Shown here piece after piece: positions 48,768 through 59,265 of a stretch of DNA of 64,000 nt. The stretch comes from Dryomyza anilis. Lineage: Eukaryota; Arthropoda; Insecta; Diptera; Dryomyzidae. The notes under the pieces are model-generated. The model did no database searches and had not been told where the DNA came from. It was given only the letters and a program-made list of their open reading frames with translations. The position numbers were made by a program, and so were the translations under genes. The stretch is from the NCBI GenBank assembly GCA_951804985.1, contig OX638135.1:43228324-43292323 (forward strand), read 5' to 3'. Numbering within the stretch: position 1 is the first letter of the stretch; each line of letters begins with the position of its first letter.

Positions 48768-49160
48768 TCTTGTTGATCTTGTTGATCTTGTTGATCTTGT
48801 GGATCTTGTTGATCTTGTTGATCTTGTTGATCTTGTTGATCTTGTTGATCTTGTGGATCTTGTTGATCTTGTTGATCTTGTTGATCTTGTTGATCTTGTT
48901 GATCTTGTTGATCTTGTTGATCTTGTTGATCTTGTTGATCTTGTTGATCTTGTTGATCTTGTTGATCTTGTTGATCTTTTTGATCTTTTTGATCTTTTTG
49001 ATCTTTTTGATCTTTTTGATCTTTTTGATCTTTTTGATCTTTTTGATCTTTTTGATCTTTTTGATCTTTTTGATCTTTTGGATCTTTTTGATCTTTTTGA
49101 TCTTATTGATCTTTTTGATCTTTTTGATCTTTTTGATCTTGTTGATCTTTTTGATCTTTT
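48768..49160. repeat. G block with two GTGGATC units, then T units
   Basis: About 23 G units; TTGTGGATC at 48801 and 48855. T units follow, with the GG, TTATT (49102), G lead-in before the next module start. Confidence 0.88.
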
Positions 49161-49566
49161 GGATTTTTTTGAACTTTTTGATCTTTTTGATCTTTTTGAT
49201 CTTTTTGATCTTTTTGATCTTTTTGATCTTTTTGATCTTTTTGATCTTTTTGATCTTTTTGATCTTTTTGATCTTTTTGATCTTTTTGATCTTTTTGATC
49301 TTTTTGATCTTTTTGATCTTTTTGATCTTTTTGATCTTTTTGATCTTTTTGATCTTTTTGATCTTTTTGATCTTTTTGATCTTTTGGATCTTTTTGATCT
49401 TTTTGATCTTATTGATCTTTTTGATCTTTTTGATCTTTTTGATCTTGTTGATCTTTTTGATCTTTTGGATTTTTTTGAACTTTTTGATCTTGTTGATCTT
49501 GTTGATCTTAATGATCTTGTTGATCTTGCTGATCATTTTGATATTTTTGATCTTTTTGATCTTTTT
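49161..49566. repeat. Framed modules 6 (G run absent) and 7 (short)
   Basis: Module 6 opens with GGATTTTTTTGAAC at 49161 but passes straight into T units, with no G run and no TTGCTGATCATTTT close. Module 7 opens at 49467, has TTAATGATC at 49509 and closes near 49540. It is like module 3. Confidence 0.88.
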
Positions 49567-50267
49567 GATCTTGTTGATCTTGTTGATCTTGTTGATCTTG
49601 TTGATCTTGTTGATCTTGTTGATCTTGTTGATCTTGTTGATCTTGTTGATCTTGCTGATCTTGTTGATCTTGTTGATCTTGTTGATCTTGTTGATCTTGT
49701 TGATCTTGTTGATCTTTTTGATCTTTTTGATCTTTTTGATCTTTTTGATCTTTTTGATCTTTTTGATCTTTTTGATCTTTTTGATCTTTTTGATCTTTTT
49801 GATCTTTTTGATCTTTTTGATCTTTTTGATCTTTTTGATCTTTTTGATCTTTTTGATCTTTTTGATCTTTTTGATCTTTTTGATCTTTTTGATCTTTTTG
49901 ATCTTTTTGATCTTTTTGATCTTTTTGATCTTTTTGATCTTTTTGATCTTTTTGATCTTTTTGATCTTTTCGATCTTTTTGATCTTTTTGATCTTTTTGA
50001 TCTTTTTGATCTTTTTGATCTTTTTGATCTTTTTGATCTTTTTGATCTTTTTGATCTTTTTGATCTTTTTGATCTTTTTGATCTTTTTGATCTTTTTGAT
50101 CTTTTTGATCTTTTTGATCTTTTTGATCTTTTTGATCTTTTTGATCTTTTTGATCTTTTTGATCTTTTTGATCTTTTTGATCTTTTGGATCTTTTTGATC
50201 TTTTTGATCTTATTGATCTTTTTGATCTTTTTGATCTTTTTGATCTTGTTGATCTTTTTGATCTTTT
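49567..50267. repeat. G block then T block
   Basis: About 16 G units with one TTGCTGATC near 49654, then about 50 T units with one TCGATC near 49970, ending in the GG, TTATT (50209), G lead-in. Confidence 0.9.
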
Positions 50268-50852
50268 GGATTTTTTTGAACTTTTTGATCTTGTTGATCT
50301 TGTTGATCTTAATGATCTTGCTGATCATTTTGATATTTTTGATCTTTTTGATCTTTTTGATCTTTTTGATCTTGTTGATCTTGTTGATCTTTTTGATCTT
50401 TTGGATTTTTTTGAACTTTTTGATCTTGTTGATCTTGTTGATCTTTCTGATCTTGTTGATCTTGTTGATCTTGTTGATCTTGTTGATCTTGTTGATCTTG
50501 TTGATCTTGTTGATCTTGTCGATCTTGTTGATCTTGTTGATCTTGTTGATCTTGTTGATCTTGTTGATCTTGTTGATCTTGTTGATCTTGTTGATCTTGT
50601 TGATCTTGTTGATCTTGTTGATCTTGTTGATCTTGTTGATTTTGTTGATCTTGTTGATCTTGTTGATCTTGTTGATCTTGTTGATCTTGTTGATCTTGTT
50701 GATCTTGTCGATCTTGTTGATCTTGTCGATCTTGTTGATCCTGTTGATCTTGTTGATTTTGTTGATCTTGTTGATCTTGTTGATCTTGCTGATCATTTTG
50801 ATTTTTTTGATATTTTTGATCTTTTTGATCTTTTTGATCTTTTTGATCTTTT
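50268..50852. repeat. Framed G modules 8 and 9
   Basis: Module 8 opens at 50268 with TTAATGATC at 50310 and is short. Module 9 opens at 50403 and has a G run with TTGTCGATC near 50520 and again at 50709 and 50727, then GATCCTG at 50737, and closes near 50798. Modules 8 and 9 repeat the pairing of modules 3 and 4. Confidence 0.9.
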
Positions 50853-51750
50853 GGATTTTTTTGAACTTTTTGATCTTGTTGATCTTGTTGATCTTTCTGA
50901 TCTTGTTGATCTTGTTGATCTTGTTGATCTTGTTGATCTTGTTGATCTTGTTGATCTTGTTGATCTTGTTGATCTTGTTGATCTTGTTGATCTTGTTGAT
51001 CTTGTTGATCTTGTTGATCTTGTTGATCTTGTTGATCTTGTTGATCTTGTTGATCTTGTTGATCTTGTTGATCTTGTTGATCTTGTTGATCTTGTTGATC
51101 TTGTTGATCTTGTTAATCTTGTTGATCTTGTTGATCTTGTTGATCTTGTTGATCTTGTTGATCTTGTTGATCTTGTTGATCTTGTTGATCTTGTTGATTT
51201 TGTTGATCTTGTTGATTTTGTTGATCTTGTTGATCTTGTTGATCTTGTTGATCTTGTTGATCTTGTTGATCTTGTTGATCTTGTCGATCTTATTGATCTT
51301 GTCGATCTTGTTGATCCTGTTGATCTTGTTGATCTTGTTGATCTTGTTGATCTTGTTGATCTTGTTGATCTTGTTGATCTTGTTGATCTTGTTGATCTTG
51401 TTGATCTTGTTGATCTTGTTGATCTTGTTGATCTTGTTGATCTTGTTGATCTTGTTGATCTTGTTGATCTTGTTGATCTTGTTGATCTTGTTGATCTTGT
51501 TGATCTTATTGATCTTGTTGATCTTGTTGATCTTGCTGATCTTGCTGATCTTGTTGATCTTGTTGATCTTGTTGATCTTGTTGATCTTGTTGATCTTGTT
51601 GATCTTGTTGATCTTGTTGATCTTGTTGATCTTGTTGATCTTGTTGATCTTGTTGATCTTGTTGATCTTGTTGATCTTGTTGATCCTGTTGATCTTGTTG
51701 ATCTTGTTGATCTTGTTGATCTTGTTGATCTTGTTGATCTTGTTGATCTT
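50853..51750. repeat. Framed module opening into long G block, copy 2
   Basis: Opens with GGATTTTTTTGAAC (50853) and CTTTCTG like a framed module, but instead of closing it runs on as a long G block. Landmarks in order: TTGTTAATC near 51114, two TTGTTGATT near 51199 and 51217, TTGTCGATC at 51285 and 51303, GATCCTG at 51313, TTATTGATC near 51508, two TTGCTGATC at 51536 and 51545, one GATCCTG near 51684, GGTGATC at 51751. It joins the start of one repeat class to the body of another. Confidence 0.88.
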
Positions 51751-51845
51751 GGTGATCTTGTTGATCTTGTTGATCTTGTTTTTAATTTTTTGGATTTTTT
51801 GATCTTGTTGATCTTGTTTTTGATCTTTTTGATCTTTTTGATTTT
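51751..51845. repeat. G-block exit junction, altered
   Basis: GGTGATC, G units, then TTTTTAATTTTTTGGATT (in place of the first 12-base unit and T unit), an 8-base unit, two G units, TTGTTTTTGATC and an 8-base GATTTTTTGATC. Confidence 0.85.
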
Positions 51846-52515
51846 TTGATCTTTTTGATCTTTTTGATCTTTTTGATCTTTTTGATCTTGTTGATCTTGT
51901 TGATCTTGTTGATCTTGTTGATTTTGTTGATCTTGTTGATCTTGTTGATCTTGTTGATCTTGTTGATCTTGTTGATCTTGTTGATCTTGTTGATCTTGTT
52001 GATCTTGTTGATCTTGTTGATCTTGTTGATCTTGCTGATCTTGTTGATCTTGTTGATCTTGTTGATCTTGTTGATCTTGTTGATCTTGTTGATCTTGTTG
52101 ATCTTGTTGATCTTGTTGATCTTGTTGATCTTGTTGATCTTGTTGATCTTGTTGATCTTGTTGATCTTGTTGATCTTGTTGATCTTGTTGATCTTGTTGA
52201 TCTTGTTGATCTTGTTGATCTTGTTGATCTTGTTGATCTTGTTGATCTTGTTGATCTTGTTGATCTTGTTGATCTTGTTGATCTTGTTGATCTTGTTGAT
52301 CTTGTTGATCTTGTTGATCTTGTTGATCTTGTTGATCTTGTTGATCTTGTTGATCTATTTGATCTTTTTGATCTTTTTGATCTTTTTGATCTTTTTGATC
52401 TTTTTGATCTTTTGATCTTTTTGATCTTTTTGATCTTTTTGATTTTTTTGATCTTTTTGATCTTTTTGATTTTTTTGAACTTTATGATCTTTTTGATCTT
52501 GTTGATCTTGTTTTT
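51846..52515. repeat. 0.7 kb tandem duplication, copy 1
   Basis: Five T units, a G block (about 51886-52352) with one TTGTTGATT and one TTGCTGATC (52033), TATTTGATC at 52356, T units, an 8-base unit near 52409, two GATT units, GAAC, a TATG unit, then the altered exit junction (TTTTTAATTTTTTGG) again at 52516, 732 bases after its first occurrence. Confidence 0.87.
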
Positions 52516-53182
52516 AATTTTTTGGATTTTTTGATCTTGTTGATCTTGTTTTTGATCTTTTTGATCTTTTTGATCTTTTTGATCTTTTTGATTTTTTGAT
52601 CTTTTTGATCTTTTTGATCTTTTTGATCTTTTTGATCTTGTTGATCTTGTTGATCTTGTTGATCTTGTTGATTTTGTTGATCTTGTTGATCTTGTTGATC
52701 TTGTTGATCTTGTTGATCTTGTTGATCTTGTTGATCTTGTTGATCTTGTTGATCTTGTTGATCTTGTTGATCTTGTTGATCTTGTTGATCTTGTTGATCT
52801 TGTTGATCTTGTTGATCTTGCTGATCTTGCTGATCTTGTTGATCTTGTTGATCTTGTTGATCTTGTTGATCTTGTTGATCTTGTTGATCTTGTTGATCTT
52901 GTTGATCTTGTTGATCTTGTTGATCTTGTTGATCTTGTTGATCTTGTTGATCTTGTTGATCTTGTTGATCTTGTTGATCTTGTTGATCTTGTTGATCTTG
53001 TTGATCTTGTTGATCTTGTTGATCTTGTTGATCTTGTTGATCTATTTGATCTTTTTGATCTTTTTGATCTTTTTGATCTTTTTGATCTTTTTGATCTTTT
53101 TGATCTTTTGATCTTTTTGATCTTTTTGATCTTTTTGATTTTTTTGATCTTTTTGATCTTTTTGATTTTTTTGAACTTTATG
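52516..53182. repeat. 0.7 kb tandem duplication, copy 2
   Basis: Altered junction, T units, G block (about 52637-53040) with TTGTTGATT and two TTGCTGATC near 52818, TATTTGATC at 53042, T units, 8-base unit near 53107, GATT units, GAAC, TATG. The order matches copy 1. The G block is about five units shorter. Confidence 0.87.
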
Positions 53183-53400
53183 ATCTTGTTGATCTTGTTG
53201 ATCTTGTTGATCTTGTTGATCTTGTTGATCTTGTTGATCTTGTTTATCTTGTTGATCTTGTTGATCTTTTTGGTCTTTTTGATCTTCTTGATCTTTTTGA
53301 TATTTTTGATATTTTTGATATTTTTGATATTTTTGATATTTTGGTCTTTTTGATCTTTTTGATCTTTTTTATCTCTTTGGTCTTTTTGATCTTTTTGATC
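53183..53400. repeat. Short G block and GATA segment
   Basis: G units with one TTGTTTATC near 53242, then GGTC, one C unit, five GATA units, GGTC twice, TTTTTTATC and TCTTTGGTC. A similar order (TTTATC, GGTC, GATA) follows the G block at 57.25-57.36 kb. Confidence 0.82.
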
Positions 53401-53420
53401 TTTTTCAATCTTTTTCAATC
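53401..53420. repeat. Two 10-base TTTTTCAATC units
   Basis: CAATC at 53406 and 53416, the second and only other site of the 10-base unit seen at 2963-2993. Confidence 0.92.
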
Positions 53421-54420
53421 TTTTTGATCTTTTTGATCTTTTTGATCTTTTTGATCTTTTTGATCTTTTTGATCTTTTTGATCTTTTTGATCTTTTTGAT
53501 CTTTTTGATCTTTTTGATCTTTTTGATCTTTTTGATCTTTTTGATCTTTTTGATCTTTTTGATCTTTTTGATCTTTTCGATATTTTGGTCTTTTTGATCT
53601 TTTTGATCTTTTTGATCTTTTTGATCTTTTTGATCTTTTTGATCTTTTTGATCTTTTTGATCTTTTTGATCTTTTTGATCTTTTTGATCTTTTTGATCTT
53701 TTTGATCTTTTTGATCTTTTTGATTTATTTGATCTTTTTGATCTTTTTGATCTTTTTGATTTTTTGATCTTTTTGATTTTATGATCTTTTTGATCTTTTT
53801 GATCTTTTTGATCTTTTTGATCTTTTTGATCTTTTTGATCTTTTTGATCTTTTTGATCTTTTTGATCTTTTTGATCTTTTTGATTTATTTGATCTTTTTG
53901 ATCTTTTTGATCTTTTTGATTTTTTGATCTTTTTGATTTTATGATCTTTTTGATCTTTTTGATCTTTTTGATCTTTTTGATCTTTTTGATCTTTTTGATC
54001 TTTTTGATCTTTTCGATATTTTGGTCTTTTTGATCTTTTTGATCTTTTTGATCTTTTTGATCTTTTTGATCTTTTTGATCTTTTTGATCTTTTTGATCTT
54101 TTTGATCTTTTTGATCTTTTTGATTTATTTGATCTTTTTGATCTTTTTGATCTTTTTGATTTTTTGATCTTTTTGATTTTATGATCTTTTTGATCTTTTT
54201 GATCTTTTTGATCTTTTTGATCTTTTTGATCTTTTTGATCTTTTTGATCTTTTTGATCTTTTTGATCTTTTTGATCTTTTTGATCTTTTTGATCTTTTTG
54301 ATCTTTTTGATCTTTTTGATCTTTTTGATCTTTTTGATCTTTTTGATCTTTTTGATCTTTTTGATCTTTTTGATCTTTTTGATCTTTTTGATCTTTTTGA
54401 TCTTTTTGATCTTTTGATCT
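53421..54420. repeat. T block with a triplicated GATTTATTTG / GATTTTATG cassette
   Basis: Three cassettes of GATTTATTTG, three T units, 8-base GATTTTTTGATC and GATTTTATGATC, starting at 53722, 53882 and 54122. TCGATATTTTGGTC occurs at 53578 and 54014, before the first and third. After 54182 there are about 25 pure T units and an 8-base unit near 54413. Confidence 0.88.
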
Positions 54421-54845
54421 TTTTGATCTTTTTGATCTTTTTTATTTTTTTGAACTTTTTGATCTTGTTGATCTTGTTGATCTTTTTGATCTTGTTGATC
54501 TTGTTGATCTTGTTGATCTTGTTGATCTTGTTGATCTTGTTGATCTTGTTGATCTTGTTGATCTTGTTGATCTTGTTGATCTTGTTGATCTTGTTGATCT
54601 TGTTGATCTTGTTGATCTTGTTAATCTTTTTGATCTTTTTGATCTTTTTGATCTTTTTGGTATTTTTGATTTTTTTGATATTTTTGATATTTTTGATATT
54701 TTTGATATTTTTGATATTTTTGATCTTTTTGATCTTTTTGATCTTTTTGATCTTTTTGATCTTTTTGATCTTTTTGATCTTTTTGATCTTTTTGATCTTT
54801 TTGATCTTTTTGATCTTTTTGATCTTTTTGATCTTTTAGATCTTT
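54421..54845. repeat. GAAC / G-block / GGTA / TAG module
   Basis: TTTTTTATTTTTTTGAAC near 54440, G block of about 17 units with an early T unit and a final TTGTTAATC, GGTA, five GATA units, T units and TAG near 54838. It is very like the start of the 37765 module. Confidence 0.85.
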
Positions 54846-55145
54846 TTGATCTTTTTGATCTTGTTGATCTTTTTGATCTTTATGGTCTTTTTGATCTTTT
54901 TTATCTTTTTGATCTTTTTGATTTTTTTGATTTTTTTCATCTTTTTGATCTTTTTGATCTTTTTGATCTTTTTGATCTTTTTGATCTTGTTGATCTTGTT
55001 GATCTTGTTGATCTTGTTGATCTTGTTGATCTTGTTGATCTTGTTGATCTTGTTGATCTTGTTGATCTTGTTGAACTTGTTGATCTTTTTGATTTTTTTG
55101 ATATTTTTGATTTTTTTGATCTTTTTGTTGATCTTGTTGATCTTT
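54846..55145. repeat. Variant T segment, G block and T7-type junction
   Basis: T units with one G, one TATGGTC, TTTTTTATC, two GATT and one CATC unit, then a G block of about 11 units ending in TTGTTGAAC near 55073, GATT and GATA units, and TTTTTGTTGATC. It resembles the junction at 9030, 15894 and 19273, but with seven T before GATC instead of nine and a T unit in place of the C unit. Confidence 0.82.
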
Positions 55146-55603
55146 TTGATCTTTTTGATCTTTTTGATCTTTTTGATCTTTTTGATCTTTTTGATCTTTT
55201 TGATCTTTTTGATCTTTTTGATCTTTTTGATCTTTTTGATCTTTTTGATCTTTTTGATCTTTTTGATCTTTTTGATCTTTTTGATCTTTTTGATCTTTTT
55301 GATCTTTTTGATCTTTTTGATCTTTTTGATCTTTTTGATCTTTTTGATCTTTTTGATCTTTTTGATCTTTTTGATCTTTTTGATCTTTTTGATCTTTTTG
55401 ATCTTTTTGATCTTTTTGATCTTTTCGATCTTTTTGAACTTTTTGATCTTGTTGATCTTGTTGATCTTGTTGATCTTGTTGATCTTGTTGATCTTGTTGA
55501 TCTTGTTGATCTTTTTGATCTTTTTGATCTTTTTGATCTTTTTGATCTCTTTGATCTTTTTGATCTTTTTGATCTTTTTGATCTTTTTGATCTTTTTGAT
55601 CTT
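55146..55603. repeat. T block with small G block
   Basis: About 32 pure T units, one TCGATC near 55425, GAAC, seven G units (about 55447-55510), T units and TCTTTGATC near 55549. Confidence 0.9.
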
Positions 55604-56368
55604 GTTGATCTTGTTGATCTTGTTGATCTTGTTGATCTTGTTGATCTTGTTGATCTTGTTGATCTTGTTGATCTTGTTGATCTTGTTGATCTTGTTGATC
55701 TTGTTGATCTTGTTAATCTTGTTGATTTTGTTGATTTTGTTGATCTTGTTGATCTTGTTGATCTTGTTGATCTTGTTGATCTTGTTGATCTTGTTGATCT
55801 TGTTGATCTTGTTGATCTTGTTGATCTTGTTGATCTTGTTGATCTTGTTGATCTTGTTGATCTTGTTGATCTTGTTGATCTTGTTGATCTTGTTGATCTT
55901 GTTGATCTTGTTGATCTTGTTGATCTTGTTGATCTTGTTGATCTTGTTGATCTTGTTGATCTTGTTGATCTTGTTGATCTTGTTGATCTTGTTGATCTTG
56001 TTGATCTTGTTGATCTTGTTGATCTTGTTGATCTTGTTGATCTTGTTGATCTTGTTGATCTTGTTGATCTTGTTGATCTTGTTGATCTTGTTGATCTTGT
56101 TGATCTTGTTGATCTTGTTGATCTTGTTGATCTTGTTGATCTTGTTGATCTTGTTGATCTTGTTGATCTTGTTGATCTTGTTGATCTTGTTGATCTTGTT
56201 GATCTTGTTGATCTTGTTGATCTTGTTGATCTTGTTGATCTTGTTGATCTTGTTGATCTTGTTGATCTTGTTGATCTTGTTGATCTTGTTGATCTTGTTG
56301 ATCTTGTTGATCTAGTTGATCTTGTTGATCTTGTTGATCTTGTGGATCTTGTTGATCTTGTTGATCTT
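55604..56368. repeat. Long G-unit block
   Basis: About 85 units, nearly all TTGTTGATC. Variants: TTGTTAATC and two TTGTTGATT near 55713-55740, a TTGATCTAG unit near 56312 and TTGTGGATC near 56343. It lacks the TCGATC, GATCCTG and TTGCTGATC landmarks of the 45/51/60 kb blocks. Confidence 0.93.
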
Positions 56369-57083
56369 TTTGATCTTTTTGATCTTTTTGATCTTTTTGA
56401 TCTTTTTGATCTTTTTGATCTTTTTGATCTTTTTGATCTTTTTGATCTTTTTGATCTTTTTGATCTATTTGATCTTTTTGATCTTTTTGATCTTTTTGAT
56501 CTTTTTGATCTTTTTGCTCTTTTTGATCTTTTTGATCTTTTTGATCTTTTTGATCTTTTTGATCTTTTTGATCTTTTTGATCTTTTTGATCTTTTTGATC
56601 TTTTTGATCTTTTTGATCTTTTTGATCTTTTTGATCTTTTTGATCTTTTTGATCTTTTTGATCTTTTTGATCTTTTTGATCTTTTTGATCTTGTTGATCT
56701 TGTTGATCTTGTTGATCTATTTGATCTATTTGATCTTTTTGATCTTTTTGATCTTTTTGATCTTTTTGATCTTTTTGATCTTGTTGATCTTGTTGATCTT
56801 GTTGATCTTGTTGATCTTTTGATCTTGTTGATCTTGTTGATCATGTTGATCTTTTTGATCTTGCTGATCATTTTGATTTTTTTGATATTTTTGATCTTTT
56901 TGATATTTTTGATATTTTTGATATTTTTGATATTTTTGATCTCTTTGATCTTTTTGATCTTTTTGATCTTTTTGATCTTTTTGATCTTTTTGATCTTGTT
57001 GATCTTGTTGATCTTGTTGATCTTGTTGATCTTGTTGATCTTGTTGATCTTGTTGATCATGTTGATCTTTTTGATCTTGCTGA
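56369..57083. repeat. T block and two TTGCTGATCATTTT ends
   Basis: T units with one TATTTGATC and one TTTTTGCTC, a G triplet, two TATTTGATC, T units, four G units, an 8-base unit near 56817, then GATCATG plus TTGCTGATCATTTT at about 56861, GATA units, TCTTTGATC, T units, eight G units with GATCATG, and a second TTGCTGATCATTTT near 57078. These are closing ends of framed modules without their GGATTTTTTTGAAC openings. Confidence 0.85.
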
Positions 57084-57607
57084 TCATTTTGATCTTTTGA
57101 TCTTTTTGATCTTTTTGATTTTTTTGAACTTTATGATCTTGTTGATCTTGTTGATCTTGTTGATCTTGTTGATCTTGTTGATCTTGTTGATCTTGTTGAT
57201 CTTGTTGATCTTGTTGATCTTGTTGATCTTGTTGATCTTGTTGATCTTGTTGATCTTGTTGATCTGGTTTATCTTGTTGATCTTGTTGATCTTGTTGATC
57301 TTTTTGGTCTTTTTGATATTCTTGATCTTTTTGATATTTTTGATATTTTTGATATTTTTGATCTCTTTGATCTTTTTGATCTTTTTGATCTTTTTGATCT
57401 TTTTGATCTTTTTGATCTTCTTGATCTTCTTGATCTTTTTGATCTTTTTGATCTTTTTGATCTTTTTGATCTTTTTGATCTTTTTGATCTTTTTGATCTT
57501 TTTGATCTTTTTGATCTTTTTGATCTTTTTGATCTTTTTGATCTTTTTGATCTTTTTGATCTTTTTGATCTTTTTGATCTTTTTGATCATTTGATCTTTT
57601 TGAACTT
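57084..57607. repeat. GAAC / G block / GATA / T segment
   Basis: 8-base unit, T units, GATTTTTTTGAAC and TATG, G block of about 17 units with one TTGGTTTATC form near 57265, GGTC, a C-like unit, GATA units, TCTTTGATC, T units with two C units near 57420, and an 8-base unit near 57591. Confidence 0.85.
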
Positions 57608-57884
57608 TTTGATCTTGTTGATCTTGTTGATCTTGTTGATCTTGTTGATCTTGTTGATCTTGTTGATCTTGTTGATCTTGTTGATCTTGTTGATCTTGTT
57701 GATCTTGTTGATCTTGTTTATCTTATTGATCTTGTTTATCTTGTTTATCTTGTTGATCTTGTTGATCTTGTTGATCTTGTTGATCTTGTTGATCTTGTTG
57801 ATCTTGTTGATCTTGTTGATCTTGTTGATCTTGTTGATCTTGTTGATCTTGTTGATCTTGTTGATCTTTTTGATCTTTTAGATC
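57608..57884. repeat. G block with TTGTTTATC units
   Basis: About 29 units. TTGTTTATC near 57715, TTATTGATC, then two more TTGTTTATC near 57734-57745. A T unit and a TAG unit close it near 57879. The TTGTTTATC/TTATTGATC set returns near 62592. Confidence 0.9.
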
Positions 57885-58203
57885 TTGTTGATCTTTTTGA
57901 TCTTTTTAAACTTTTTGATCTTTTTGATCTTTTTGATCTTTTTGATATTTTTGATCTTTTTGATCTTTTTGATCTTTTTGATCTTTTTGATCTTTTTGAT
58001 CTTTTTGATCTTTTTGATCTTTTTGATCTTTTTGATCTTTTTGATCTTTTTGATCTTTTTGATCTTTTTGATCATTTTGATCTTTTTGATCTTTTTGATC
58101 TTTTTGATCTTTTTGATCTTTTTGATCTTTTTGATCTTTTTGATCTTTTTGATCTTTTTGATCTTGTTGATCTTGTTGATCTTGTTGATCTTTTTAATCT
58201 TTT
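57885..58203. repeat. T-unit block
   Basis: T units with one AAAC (57909), one GATA (57947) and one TCATTTTGATC (58073), then three G units and one AATC before the next framed module. Confidence 0.9.
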
Positions 58204-58510
58204 GGATTTTTTTGAACTTTTTGATCTTGTTGATCTTGTTGATCTTTCTGATCTTGTTGATCTTGTTGATCTTGTTGATCTTGTTGATCTTGTTGATCTT
58301 GTTGATCTTGTTGATCTTGTTGATCTTGTTGACCTTGTTGATCTTGTTGATCTTGTTGATCTTGTTGATCTTGTTGATCTTGTTGATCTTGTTGATCTTG
58401 TTGATCTTGTTGATCTTGTTGATCTTGTTGATCTTGTTGATCTTGTTGATCTTGTTGATCTTGTTGATCTTGTTGATCTTTTTGATCTTGCTGATCATTT
58501 TGATTTTTTT
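58204..58510. repeat. Framed G module 10
   Basis: GGATTTTTTTGAAC at 58204, two G units, CTTTCTG, about 25 G units with one GACC near 58331, one T unit, then TTGCTGATCATTTT and GATT/GATA units. Confidence 0.9.
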
Positions 58511-59094
58511 GATATTTTTGATCTTTTTGATCTTTTTGATCTTTTTGATCTTTTTGATCTTTTTGATCTTTTTGATCTTTTTGATCTTTTTGATCTTTTT
58601 GGTCTTTTTGATCTTTTTGATCTTTTTGATCTTTTTGATCTTTTTGATCTTTTTGATCTTTTTGATCTTTTTGATCTTTTTGATCTTGTTGATCTTTTTG
58701 ATCTTTTTGATCTTGTTGATCTTTTTGATCTTGTTGATCTTGTTGATCTTTCTGATCTTGTTGATCTTGTTGATCTTGTTGATCTTGTTGATCTTGTTGA
58801 TCTTGTTGATCTTGTTGATCTTGTTGATCTTGCTGATCAGTTTGATATTTTTGATCTTTTTGATCTTTTTGATCTTTTTGATCTTTTTGATCTTTTTGAT
58901 CTTTTTGATCTTTTTGATCTTTTTGATCTTTTTGATCTTTTTGATCTTTTTGATCTTTTTGATCTTTTTGATCTTTTTGATCTTTTTGATCTTTTTGATC
59001 TTTTTGATCTTTTTGATCTTTTTGATCTTTTTGATCTTTTTGATCTTTTTGATCTTTTTGATCTTGTTGATCTTGTTGATCTTTTTGATCTTTT
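58511..59094. repeat. T block with a reduced framed module
   Basis: T units with one GGTC (58601). From about 58682 scattered G units lead, without GGATTTTTTTGAAC, into CTTTCTG near 58750, nine G units and TTGCTGATCAGTTT (58828), a one-base variant of the usual close. T units then run to 59094. Confidence 0.87.
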
Positions 59095-59265
59095 GGATTT
59101 TTTTGAACTTTTTGATCTTGTTGATCTTTCTGATCTTGTTGATCTTGTTGATCTTGTTGATCTTGTTGATCTTGTTGATCTTGTTGATCTTGTTGATCTT
59201 GTTGATCTTGTTGATCTTGTTGATCTTGTTGATCTTGCTGATCATTTTGATTTTTTTGATATTTT
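59095..59265. repeat. Framed G module 11
   Basis: GGATTTTTTTGAAC at 59095, one G unit, CTTTCTG, about 12 G units, TTGCTGATCATTTT near 59237, GATT and GATA. Confidence 0.9.

Noticed and set aside
45970..53418. Very long open frame on the - strand (about 2480 codons), and dozens of shorter ones on both strands
   Set aside because: The frames are a direct result of a 9-base unit without stops. Products are three-residue periodic, overlapping frames on both strands are equally open, starts are TTG inside the repeat in most cases, and no ribosome-binding site or unique sequence is present.
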